Source: Vibrio sp. 99-8-1
GTDB taxonomy: Bacteria > Pseudomonadota > Gammaproteobacteria > Enterobacterales > Vibrionaceae
Reading direction: 5' to 3'
DNA length: 64,000 nucleotides
Assembly (NCBI RefSeq): GCF_013114595.1
Contig: NZ_VTXE01000017.1
Span: forward strand, 1-64,000
Below the pieces are notes generated by a model. That model searched no databases. It saw only the letters and a program-made list of their open reading frames with translations, and was not told the origin of the DNA. Within the stretch, counting starts at the first letter, position 1. Each line of letters opens with the position of its first letter. Positions 9,053 to 16,436 of the stretch are shown here, piece after piece. The position numbers were made by a program, and so were the translations under genes.

Positions 9053-9573
9053 TTACTACCCCTTTCTTCTGAAATTGGTGTTGCAGCGCGAAAAATTGGC
9101 AATCTTGCGCAATACACTATGGCGTTCATCAAGGTTAAGAAACCACCGGCAAAACCAGTAATAGAAATTAGATAGGTGACATAACCTAACGGAATTTCGA
9201 GGATCTCAGACACTTCTTCATATTCAAGTGAGCGGCCAGCTAACTTCCAGTTCATCATGGCCACTAAAACTAATGATACAGCACAAATAAGGTTGATAAC
9301 TGCTTGGCGGAGGTCTATCCAACGATCAGGAAAATAGGCATCGAGTAAGTCTACGCAGATGTTTTCTTCTTTCCACGATACTAAAGGAAAAGCCATAAAC
9401 ACCATGACAGCAAGGAGAACCTCTATCATCTCTGTTGAACCATCAATCGGTGAATTTAGAAAATAGCGTCCGAAAACATCGATAAATGTAATACCCATCA
9501 TTAAAAACAAGCTGAGCGCAGCAAGGGTCTCCAACCCTCGCCTCACAGCTATCGAAACATTCTCAGCTATCAT
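9049..9573 (-). CDS. TRAP transporter small permease (DctQ type)
   Basis: This 174-residue protein has four membrane segments and the DctQ-type segment MGITFIDVFGRYFLNSPI, with a conserved GR-Y near residue 35. DctQ subunits join the large permease and help the receptor dock. It lies 5 bases downstream of the receptor gene and overlaps the large permease gene, giving a receptor-small-large order typical of dctPQM operons. Confidence 0.9.
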   Translation of the reverse strand: MIAENVSIAVRRGLETLAALSLFLMMGITFIDVFGRYFLNSPIDGSTEMIEVLLAVMVFMAFPLVSWKEENICVDLLDAYFPDRWIDLRQAVINLICAVSLVLVAMMNWKLAGRSLEYEEVSEILEIPLGYVTYLISITGFAGGFLTLMNAIVYCARLPIFRAATPISEERGSK

Positions 9574-9578
9574 AATAA

Positions 9579-10604
9579 TTACAAGCCTTTATTGATTTGC
9601 TCTTGGTAATAATCAAACGCAGCAGGACCATCGACTTTGCGCTTCTTCGCAGTTTTATACCAATCTTCGATAATGCCCTTTGTCATTCCCTTCACTTCTG
9701 CAACTAACTCTGGAGAAGCATCGGTAAATACGTGACCATTCGCTTTTGCTTTGTTGTAAGCGTTGGTATCGTAATCATCCATCATTTTTCCGAATAAACG
9801 AGATAGTTTCTCACCAGATACGGCTTTAATCGCTTCTTGGTCTTTCTTAGAAAGGTCAGCTAGTGCATCGCGGTTCATTACAATCGCGAAGCTTCCGCGG
9901 TACAGACCACCAGGGAACATTAAGGTGTTGTTGGCCACTTCAGCTAAACGGAAGCTACTTAGTGATTCAACGGGTAAGTAGGTTCCTTCTACTACCCCTT
10001 GCGACAATGATTCGTACACTTTAGGCGTAGAAATAAACACAGGCGTTACTTTCATCCCTTTAGCGATATCAGAAATAACACCACCACCTACACGGATTTT
10101 TGTGCCTTTAACGTCACTTAACGTTTCAACTTTCTTTTTTGTTATCAACTGACCAGGACCATGCACACCAACCGCCATCACTTCAACACCGCGGTGCTCT
10201 TTACCTTGTTTTAGGTATTTTTCGTAGGTATTCCAGTACGCTTTTGAAGCTAACTCGGAGCTTACACCACCCTGGAATGTCGGGATTTCAGGCAGTTGAG
10301 TTAATTTAAAACGACCCGCTTTATGACCATGGAAAATCCAAGTAACATCGCCAATGCCATCAGTAACAACATCTATTTGAGATGGAGGTGGTGCCAAATC
10401 GTACTCAATTTTTACTTCAACACGACCTTCGGTGGCTTCTTTTATCCACTCACCCCACGTCGGCCATACAACTTTGTTAATACCGTGGTTTGGTGAAGCC
10501 CATGAGCTGATTTTTAGGACCTTCTCTGGCGCGGCATTAGCACTAGTAGAAGCAAGGAGAAGCAACCCGGCGCTAACAACCATAGAGATTTTTGATTTAA
10601 TCAT
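9579..10604 (-). CDS. TRAP transporter periplasmic solute-binding protein (DctP type)
   Basis: The 341-residue protein has a signal peptide ending near SANA-APEKVL and the body of a TRAP receptor: an N-terminal KISSWASPNH strand, the hinge IRVGGG at about 175 and the conserved ligand-arginine region KGTKIRVGG. It captures the solute in the periplasm. The substrate is not known from sequence; position beside an HPA hydroxylase and HpaA/HpaR-like regulators suggests 4-hydroxyphenylacetate or a related aromatic acid. Two copies of the GTTAATATGTTA motif lie 60-110 bases upstream, so it likely shares control with the oxygenase gene. Confidence 0.9.
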   Translation of the reverse strand: MIKSKISMVVSAGLLLLASTSANAAPEKVLKISSWASPNHGINKVVWPTWGEWIKEATEGRVEVKIEYDLAPPPSQIDVVTDGIGDVTWIFHGHKAGRFKLTQLPEIPTFQGGVSSELASKAYWNTYEKYLKQGKEHRGVEVMAVGVHGPGQLITKKKVETLSDVKGTKIRVGGGVISDIAKGMKVTPVFISTPKVYESLSQGVVEGTYLPVESLSSFRLAEVANNTLMFPGGLYRGSFAIVMNRDALADLSKKDQEAIKAVSGEKLSRLFGKMMDDYDTNAYNKAKANGHVFTDASPELVAEVKGMTKGIIEDWYKTAKKRKVDGPAAFDYYQEQINKGL

Positions 10605-10664
10605 GACACATCCTTGTATTGCTGGTTTAATAATTGTTTATTTTGTTATGTTCCAGTTAAAACC

Positions 10665-10678
10665 GATAACATATTAAC
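10665..10678 (-). promoter_or_regulatory. Candidate HpaR/HpaA operator upstream of the TRAP operon (copy 1)
   Basis: On the minus strand this reads GTTAATATGTTATC, matching 12 of 14 bases of the copy at 12174. It lies 61 bases upstream of the dctP start codon, where a promoter is expected. The factor that binds is not proven; the nearby MarR-type HpaR is the best candidate. Confidence 0.4.
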
Positions 10679-10698
10679 AATCTACCATTATCAATTTA

Positions 10699-10712
10699 GT
10701 TAATATGTTAAG
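10699..10712 (+). promoter_or_regulatory. Candidate HpaR/HpaA operator upstream of the TRAP operon (copy 2)
   Basis: GTTAATATGTTAAG differs in one base from the copy at 12174-12187. It lies in inverted orientation to copy 1, with 20 bases between the two, about two helical turns. Confidence 0.4.
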
Positions 10713-10795
10713 AAGATCAAGTTTGTAACAATTCCATTACTTTTCTTTATTAGACATTAGTCTATAACCATGTCCATCGATGCAGTTAACCTATT

Positions 10796-10825
10796 AAAAA
10801 AGCTCTACTTTTTTAAAGAAGAGCT
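10796..10825 (-). terminator. Terminator after the HPA hydroxylase gene
   Basis: Arms AGCTCT (10801-10806) and AGAGCT (10820-10825), with additional pairing of CTTT and AAAG inside, are followed on the minus strand by a T run (AAAAA at 10796-10800 on plus). It is 37 bases past the oxygenase stop. Confidence 0.65.
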
Positions 10826-10861
10826 GTTCATGTTACCGCAAATAAATTGCTGTTCGCCCTA

Positions 10862-12031
10862 CTAAACCATCGTTGGGTCAGGTTCTAATCCCATTAGACT
10901 ACGGCCTAAAATCTGCTTACAAATATCATAATCGGTATAAGCATGAGCACCCGTCATGTGGGAATCACGGAACAGTCGTTGAGCTTCGTTGGTAGAGAAC
11001 CAGCAGTTTCCGCCAATGGCGTCAAACAGACGGTCAACAGAGTCAATACACATCTTCACTGCATACGCTTGATTGGTTCGCCAGTAAGCCAATGTTTCCG
11101 CTGTTGGGTACTCTTTACGCTCGCCGTGCTCTTTATGATCTTGCCATGTTTTTTCTAACATCGCTCTGGCGGCAAATACCTGATGGGTTGATTCAGCCAG
11201 TCGCATCAATGCGGGTGTCGCAGCGCCAACGCGTGCGCCGGTATAAGCACGAACACGGTTTTGAGTAATGGTTTTGTATACCTCAAGCATACGCTCAGCG
11301 ATACCCAAACCAATAGCCGCGAAACCACAGGCGAAATAAGGGCGGTAAGGTGTGTAAAAAATATCGCTGTCTGGATAGAGACCAAAACCAGCGGATTTAC
11401 CTTCCATCATGCCTTTTGCTGTTTCAATACGGTGTTCTGGAATGAAAACATCTTTAATTGATAGGGTTTTTGTACCACTCGATTTCATACCAGCGGCATA
11501 CCAATCATCAACAATTGTGTATTCATCTCTTGATACCACGCCAAAACAGTAGGTTTTGTTTCCATCTGCATCTTCGCGGTTGAATCCAAGGATGGCCCAG
11601 TCTCCATGGTCGCATCCACTACTCCATCGCATATCTCCGTTAAAGATAACGCCGCCTTCAGTCTCTTCTGTTTTTCCGAATGGTGCGATACTGCTGCTTG
11701 CTGTTGCATCTGGATTGTCTCCCCAAAATTCTTCTTGAGCTTGTTCTGAGAACATTGCCATTTGGTGACTATGAGTGGCCAACAGGCTTGCACCCCATGC
11801 TGTCCCCCCGCAAGCTCCTGCTAGTGCAGCAACACAGTCTGTAAATTCAGGTAGTGAAATCTCTAGACCACCATATTTTTTTGGTTGGAAAGCACGAAAG
11901 AATTTAATCTCTCTTAATAAACGGATGTTTTCTTCAGGTGGCATTCTATCGATTTCAGCTTGTGCAGCATTAGCAGCAATCGTAGGCAAAATTTCCTGTA
12001 ACTTTTCTAATAGAGGGTTTGCTTGTTTCAT
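10862..12031 (-). CDS. 4-hydroxyphenylacetate 3-hydroxylase, oxygenase component (C2 type, reduced-flavin dependent)
   Basis: The 389-residue protein has the acyl-CoA-dehydrogenase fold. It closely matches, over nearly its whole length, the C2 oxygenase of Acinetobacter baumannii p-hydroxyphenylacetate hydroxylase as I remember it: DATASSSIAPFGK, MEGKSAGFGLYPDS, FYTPYRPYFA, NRVRAYTGA, RLFRDAHMTGAHAYTDYD (here RDSHMTGAHAYTDYD) and the end MGLEPDPTMV. It would add a hydroxyl group ortho to the phenol using oxygen and a reduced flavin supplied by a separate reductase. It is unrelated to Escherichia coli HpaB. No reductase gene lies in the window. HpaA and HpaR genes are divergent, and the TRAP transporter lies downstream. 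Related dibenzothiophene-type oxygenases are the main alternative. Confidence 0.85.
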   Translation of the reverse strand: MKQANPLLEKLQEILPTIAANAAQAEIDRMPPEENIRLLREIKFFRAFQPKKYGGLEISLPEFTDCVAALAGACGGTAWGASLLATHSHQMAMFSEQAQEEFWGDNPDATASSSIAPFGKTEETEGGVIFNGDMRWSSGCDHGDWAILGFNREDADGNKTYCFGVVSRDEYTIVDDWYAAGMKSSGTKTLSIKDVFIPEHRIETAKGMMEGKSAGFGLYPDSDIFYTPYRPYFACGFAAIGLGIAERMLEVYKTITQNRVRAYTGARVGAATPALMRLAESTHQVFAARAMLEKTWQDHKEHGERKEYPTAETLAYWRTNQAYAVKMCIDSVDRLFDAIGGNCWFSTNEAQRLFRDSHMTGAHAYTDYDICKQILGRSLMGLEPDPTMV

Positions 12032-12267
12032 GGTTACTTCCTTTTAATCATACGATCCTAGCCCTTATTGTTAACAGTATTGCTGGGGCTACCGAATGAT
12101 TGTTATTATCATGTTAACATTCGGGCAATTAAATGGATTAAGCACGAGAACAATTGCACTTTTCACAGGATTCGTTAATATGTTAACTGTTTTGTGAAAA
12201 TATTGTGAAGTTAGGCATATTTTTACATTAATGTTAACAAACCTGTGTAAAACAAGGAGCAATGCGG
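12032..12267. promoter_or_regulatory. Divergent control region of the HPA genes
   Basis: This region separates the oxygenase gene from hpaA. It contains a near-perfect inverted motif GTTAATATGTTAAC (12174-12187) and weaker relatives TTATCATGTTAAC (12106-12118) and ATTAATGTTAAC (12227-12238), plus a TTGTTAACAG at 12068. The strongest form also occurs twice upstream of the TRAP operon. In enteric bacteria HpaR represses the catabolic genes and HpaA activates the hydroxylase genes. I infer the same logic here. Confidence 0.5.
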
Positions 12268-13158
12268 GTGGTTACGAAAATTCCAAACATCAATATTGGT
12301 CAAGTGTACGATCAGCGCTATGCTAATTCTGAGCTGCATTTTGAATACTTGGACAATCTAGCGAATTTTTTTGGTCGAAATATGCCAGTGCATTACCATG
12401 ATCGATTTTATCAGATACATATAATACTTGATGGTAGCACTCACGTTCACTTAGATGAAAAACACTATACTAATGAAGGGATTACACTGTTTTTCACCCC
12501 TCCAGCAGTGCCTCACTCATTTGTCACTGAATCGAGCTCGTCAGGTTATGTGTTAACGATTCAGCAACAACTTGTTTGGCGATTATTGGACATGGAGTGC
12601 GGATTAAATAATATAATGGTCGATCAAATGAAGCCATTTTGTACTCAATTAGTACAAGATTGCCCTATTCTTTCATTAATACAGCACCTAAAAAGGGAGC
12701 TAGATTCGAGCGGTATGATGCAAGAAAAGGCAACCCAATCATTGCTGCAACTGGTGCTCATTGAAGTGATGCGATTAGGGATTCGAAATAAGTCGGAAAA
12801 AACCAATCGCAGTGTGGATATCACTCTTTTTCACAACTTCAACCACTTAGTGGAAACGCACTATATCGAGCACTGGGCATTAGGAGAATACGCGGAGAAG
12901 ATAGGTATTTCTGTTTCACGACTGAATGATATATGCCGCAGGGTCAGTGGCCTATCATCGAAAAAGATCATAATAGATCGACAAATGCAGGAAGCACGCC
13001 GCTCACTTCAGTTTACCTCTAAGAGTGTCTCTGAAATCGGCTATGACCTTGGCTTTAGAGATCCTGCATATTTTGCTCGATTTTTTAGAAAGTATTCAGA
13101 CATGACAGCATCAGAATACCGAAGTAAAGTCACCAAAAATGTAGAAAATAATTATTGA
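12268..13158 (+). CDS. hpaA: AraC-family activator of HPA catabolism, HpaA-like
   Basis: This AraC/XylS-family protein of about 296 residues begins with INIGQVYDQRYANSEL, followed by FFGRNMPVHYHDRFYQIH and FFTPPAVPHSFVTE. These match the N-terminal cupin of Escherichia coli HpaA, the 4-hydroxyphenylacetate-responsive activator of hpaBC. The C-terminal third holds two helix-turn-helix motifs (EYAEKIGISVSRLNDICRR and SVSEIGYDLGFRDPAYFARFF). I chose the GTG at 12268 because AAGGAG at 12254-12259 lies 8 bases before it, whereas the ATG at 12262 is only 2 bases away. hpaR follows 40 bases later. Confidence 0.85.
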   Translation: MVTKIPNINIGQVYDQRYANSELHFEYLDNLANFFGRNMPVHYHDRFYQIHIILDGSTHVHLDEKHYTNEGITLFFTPPAVPHSFVTESSSSGYVLTIQQQLVWRLLDMECGLNNIMVDQMKPFCTQLVQDCPILSLIQHLKRELDSSGMMQEKATQSLLQLVLIEVMRLGIRNKSEKTNRSVDITLFHNFNHLVETHYIEHWALGEYAEKIGISVSRLNDICRRVSGLSSKKIIIDRQMQEARRSLQFTSKSVSEIGYDLGFRDPAYFARFFRKYSDMTASEYRSKVTKNVENNY

Positions 13159-13198
13159 TTTATCTCATCGCAAAAAGGAAAGGAAGGCGAAGGTATTT

Positions 13199-13624
13199 AT
13201 GACGAAATTTAAAGACTCACTACCATTACAACTCATTAAAGCTAGAGACGTCACTCTTGATTTCTTTCGTCCAGTATTATCAGAATATGAAGTGACGGTA
13301 CAACAATGGCGAGTAATGAGACTAATCCATGCTTATGATGAAATCGATTTTACAACGCTTTCCAAAGAGAGCTGCATCTTAAGCCCTAGCTTAACGGGCA
13401 TAATTAACCGCCTAGAGAAACAAGATTATGTCTGCAAAATTAAATCTGACGTTGATCAACGACGAGTCAATATTCGGCTAACAGAGAAAGCAGAACTGCT
13501 GGTAAAAGAGATGCGTGTTGATATTGATAAACAGTACGAAAAACTAAAAGCAAGGTTTGGTGAAGATCGATACAACCAGTTATCCGAGTTACTTGAAGAG
13601 TTAATCGATATTCGAGATTTATAA
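13199..13624 (+). CDS. hpaR: MarR-family repressor of HPA catabolism, HpaR-like
   Basis: The 141-residue protein is a winged-helix MarR regulator resembling Escherichia coli HpaR: LIKARDVTLDFFRPVLSEYEVTVQQWRVMRL at the start and ESCILSPSLTGIINRLEKQ in the recognition helix, compared with RACILRPSLTGILTRME in HpaR. HpaR represses the homoprotocatechuate genes until an aromatic acid binds. It is read with hpaA. A purine-rich AAAGGAAAGGAAGG precedes the start. Only the transport and hydroxylation steps are present nearby, so its other targets must be elsewhere. Confidence 0.85.
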   Translation: MTKFKDSLPLQLIKARDVTLDFFRPVLSEYEVTVQQWRVMRLIHAYDEIDFTTLSKESCILSPSLTGIINRLEKQDYVCKIKSDVDQRRVNIRLTEKAELLVKEMRVDIDKQYEKLKARFGEDRYNQLSELLEELIDIRDL

Positions 13625-13640
13625 CTGCCAACACCTCTAC

Positions 13641-13695
13641 TATACCCAAGTGACCTCTAAATCTTGATCCTGCATCTTGAGGTCACTTGAGTATA
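13641..13695. repeat. Imperfect palindromic intergenic repeat, Vibrio type
   Basis: Left arm TATACCCAAGTGACCTC (13641-13657) pairs with right arm GAGGTCACTTGAGTATA (13679-13695) at 16 of 17 positions. The interior also carries AATCTTGATCC and GCATCTTGAGG. Related arms occur at 39594-39616 and 39778-39790. I recall similar TATACTCAAGTGACCTC-type hairpins as common intergenic repeats in Vibrio; function unknown. Confidence 0.6.
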
Positions 13696-13757
13696 CACAC
13701 CTCTATTTAAGTTTTTTTTGCCTGTTAGAATCTTTATTTATTAAAAACATTTCGTTC

Positions 13758-13793
13758 GAGAGGTAAATTTATGTGATTTACCTCTCTTTTTTT
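13758..13793 (+). terminator. Rho-independent terminator downstream of hpaR
   Basis: Perfect 11-base arms GAGAGGTAAAT (13758-13768) and ATTTACCTCTC (13776-13786) are followed by seven T. The stem lies 134 bases past hpaR, behind the palindromic repeat. Confidence 0.85.
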
Positions 13794-13923
13794 GTGTCAC
13801 TATTTTTTATTTCTTAGCAAAATATTTAACGCAATCTATTGCGTACATTTGGCAAATCGATTGCTTTCTCCGTTTAAACAGAAACAGTTATTAACAATTC
13901 CATAAAACAAGATCCAGAGTAAT

Positions 13924-13943
13924 TTTGTGATCTTGATCTCTTA
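13924..13943 (+). promoter_or_regulatory. Candidate CRP site upstream of deoD
   Basis: TTTTGTGATCTTGATCTCTT has a good left half (TGTGATCT) and a poor right half compared with TGTGA-N6-TCACA. It is 115-135 bases before deoD, and CRP control of nucleoside genes is well known in enteric bacteria and Vibrio. The rest of 13794-14057 shows nothing else I can name. Confidence 0.3.
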
Positions 13944-14057
13944 GTAACCGCAAAATAGCGACTAATATTGCCATTAAGCCCGTATAACCACATCAACATA
14001 ATTGGTTATCGTTAGGCGTATACTTATCAAATTTGATACAACATTGGAGATATCAAA

Positions 14058-14768
14058 ATGGCAACCCCTCATATTAATGCTCAACCAGGTGACTTCGCTG
14101 AAACTGTTTTAATGCCAGGTGACCCACTACGTGCTAAATATATTGCTGAGACATTCTTAGATGACGTTAAGCAAGTGTGTGATGTGAGAAATATGTTCGG
14201 TTACACAGGTACTTATAAAGGTAAAAAAGTATCCGTTATGGGCCACGGCATGGGTATCCCTTCTTGTTGTATCTATGTACATGAGCTTATTGCTGAGTAC
14301 GGCGTTAAGAACGTTATCCGTGTTGGTAGCTGTGGCGCAGTACGTGACGACGTAAAACTAATGGACGTTGTTATTGGCATGGGTGCATCGACTGACTCTA
14401 AAGTAAACCGTATCCGCTTTAATGATCATGATTTCGCTGCTATCGCCGATTACGGCCTTCTTGAAGAAGCGGTTAAACAAGCTCGCATTCAAGATGTTCC
14501 TGTAAAAGTAGGTAACGTATTCTCTGCAGATCTTTTCTACACTCCTGAAGCTGACATTTTCGAAAAAATGGAAAAACTAGGCATTTTAGGTGTTGATATG
14601 GAAGCGGCTGGTATCTATGGCGTAGCGGCAGACCTAGGTGCTAAAGCACTGACTATCTTAACGGTATCTGACCACATCATTCGTGGTGAGAAACTGAGTT
14701 CAGAAGACCGCCAAAAATCATTCAATGACATGATGAAAGTTTCTTTAGAAACGGCTATTAACTTATAA
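14058..14768 (+). CDS. deoD: Purine nucleoside phosphorylase, DeoD type
   Basis: The 236-residue protein is a complete hexameric-type purine nucleoside phosphorylase. Recognisable blocks are MATPHINA (the phosphate/His4 region), [45 protein letters not shown] (purine and ribose binding) and TVSDHI with the catalytic Asp. It splits purine (deoxy)ribonucleosides with phosphate, releasing base and sugar-1-phosphate in salvage. GGAGAT precedes the ATG. It stands alone rather than with deoA, deoB and deoC; a second-chromosome DeoD is known in vibrios. Confidence 0.95.
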   Translation: MATPHINAQPGDFAETVLMPGDPLRAKYIAETFLDDVKQVCDVRNMFGYTGTYKGKKVSVMGHGMGIPSCCIYVHELIAEYGVKNVIRVGSCGAVRDDVKLMDVVIGMGASTDSKVNRIRFNDHDFAAIADYGLLEEAVKQARIQDVPVKVGNVFSADLFYTPEADIFEKMEKLGILGVDMEAAGIYGVAADLGAKALTILTVSDHIIRGEKLSSEDRQKSFNDMMKVSLETAINL

Positions 14769-14775
14769 GATTTTT

Positions 14776-14799
14776 GCAGCCAATAGCGATATTGGCTGC
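14776..14799 (+). terminator. Hairpin after deoD without a T tract
   Basis: Perfect 10-base arms GCAGCCAATA (14776-14785) and TATTGGCTGC (14790-14799) enclose a GCGA loop. No run of T follows, so it may be a transcript-stabilising or weak terminator hairpin between deoD and the next gene. Confidence 0.5.
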
Positions 14800-14825
14800 T
14801 CATATAAATTCCCGAGGGGGCGATC

Positions 14826-16295
14826 GTGTCAAATGGCAAATTGCCGAAGGACGTAGATGGATTACAACTCAACTTTTGTAAAACATTGGCGTGTGACAAC
14901 TTTGGATTGAGCGATGCAGAACGTTATGTTCTTCAACACGTAAACCCTAAGCGTCCAGCGATGGTCTGCCGAGAGTGTGGTGCTTTCCCCCCCTTACTTA
15001 ACAACCAAGAAGTTATAAACGAACTACATCGTTTACGTCGCGTGCATAGCGACGGTCTACCAACTTGTCGCAATACTGAGTGTGACAATTTTGGCCTATC
15101 GGTTCATACCCATAAAAACCTATACCATGCATTTGGTTACAGTGGTGATCGCCAGAGATACCGCTGCAAAAAATGCCAATCCACCTTTGTGGATAAATGG
15201 TCTGGTGCGAACAAAAAACTCAACTTTCAAGAAAACCTATTAGGATTGCTTTTTATGAGCTTCTCGGTACGAGAAGTGTGTCGAAAACTAGAGATCAATC
15301 CCAAGACGTTTTACGATCACGTCGATCATATCGCCAGTCGCTGCCGTCGTAAGCTTGCCATGTTTGATGCCCGCTGGGTTAACCATGAACATCATTATCA
15401 TTTGGCTTCACACTTTATGCCGCTGCAGCCAAAAAGTAATAACGGGGTGCTATGGTTCGCTACTGGTGAAGCAAACTCCGGCTATATCTTGTCGCAACAT
15501 ATCAATTACTCTATTGATGAAGAGGCGCAAGGCTCTCTCGATCATGACCCCTACCAAACTCCTTCACGCTATGTTTCACGTCATTATCAGCCTGAAGCAA
15601 ACAATGATATTTCGGTACAATCGTCCGATTTAAGAGAAAGAATTGATGAGAAATACCAAGTTATTCTCGCCAGAGGAAATGTTGAAGATCCTATGGGTAA
15701 TATGACCTGCTTTAATTACCCATCTAAAGGCGCATTGATCCGAGCACCTTATACCTCATACGCCCATTTTCTGCATGTACTAGAAATGTGCGATATTGAT
15801 AAACAGGTATCCATCTATTTACCTCAAGATCCCGTCTTACGTTCAGCGGCTTTAACTATCTGCTTGCCTAGAATTAAACGTCAAAATATTGACCTAATGT
15901 ATGTCGAAGAAGATGCAGGTTGGGACAATAGTCAATTACCTGAAAAAGTTGATATTGTTCATATGGGATGGTGGAAAGATCGTTGGGCTATTTCTGAGCA
16001 ACAAAATGTCAGCAAAGGCATCTGCTATCTAGCAGGCAATAACTCTTCTACAAAGCAGTGGTTACAGCAGGCAAGCGTACAAAACACCAAATTCTACCAA
16101 GATCGTTTTCAGCTCCTTTTCGGCAGCTTTATTAACGAACCTCGCCGAAAACTCAGACCAAGCGGAATCCTTCCTATGTTGGATATATTTCGAGCTTGGC
16201 ACAATTTATGCTACCAAGATAAAGATGGGCTTACTCCGGCGCAGAGCTTAGGGTTAACAGACCAACCACTTACGCTTAAACAGCTATTGTCATAA
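14826..16295 (+). CDS. Zinc-ribbon DNA-binding-like protein, transposase-derived appearance
   Basis: I cannot name this 489-residue protein. Its first 120 residues contain a duplicated unit: CKTLACDNFG then VCRECGAF, and CRNTECDNFG then RYRCKKCQSTFVDKW. The latter resembles the zinc ribbon of InsA-type transposases. A helix-turn-helix-like segment follows (REVCRKLEINPKTFYDHVDHI, about 145-165). The C-terminal 300 residues are not recognised, and I see no clear DDE triad. The GTG start at 14826 has GAGGGG 7 bases ahead. There are no terminal repeats around it, so it looks like a resident or domesticated gene, not a live element. Confidence 0.55.
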   Translation: MSNGKLPKDVDGLQLNFCKTLACDNFGLSDAERYVLQHVNPKRPAMVCRECGAFPPLLNNQEVINELHRLRRVHSDGLPTCRNTECDNFGLSVHTHKNLYHAFGYSGDRQRYRCKKCQSTFVDKWSGANKKLNFQENLLGLLFMSFSVREVCRKLEINPKTFYDHVDHIASRCRRKLAMFDARWVNHEHHYHLASHFMPLQPKSNNGVLWFATGEANSGYILSQHINYSIDEEAQGSLDHDPYQTPSRYVSRHYQPEANNDISVQSSDLRERIDEKYQVILARGNVEDPMGNMTCFNYPSKGALIRAPYTSYAHFLHVLEMCDIDKQVSIYLPQDPVLRSAALTICLPRIKRQNIDLMYVEEDAGWDNSQLPEKVDIVHMGWWKDRWAISEQQNVSKGICYLAGNNSSTKQWLQQASVQNTKFYQDRFQLLFGSFINEPRRKLRPSGILPMLDIFRAWHNLCYQDKDGLTPAQSLGLTDQPLTLKQLLS

Positions 16296-16436
16296 CGGAT
16301 AATCCCACAGACTTTGTGAGTCGACACTAACTTTTATTGCTCTATATTCAATTTAGCTAATTATAGTTGGTGCTCTCAACGAAACTATTCATATAATGAA
16401 TTGTTTGTTTATATGTCAACATCATGGACTTAGCCT

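Noticed and set aside
14826-16295. Live insertion sequence around the zinc-ribbon gene
   Set aside because: No terminal inverted repeats or target duplications are visible, the gene is compactly spaced behind deoD, and no DDE triad was found.
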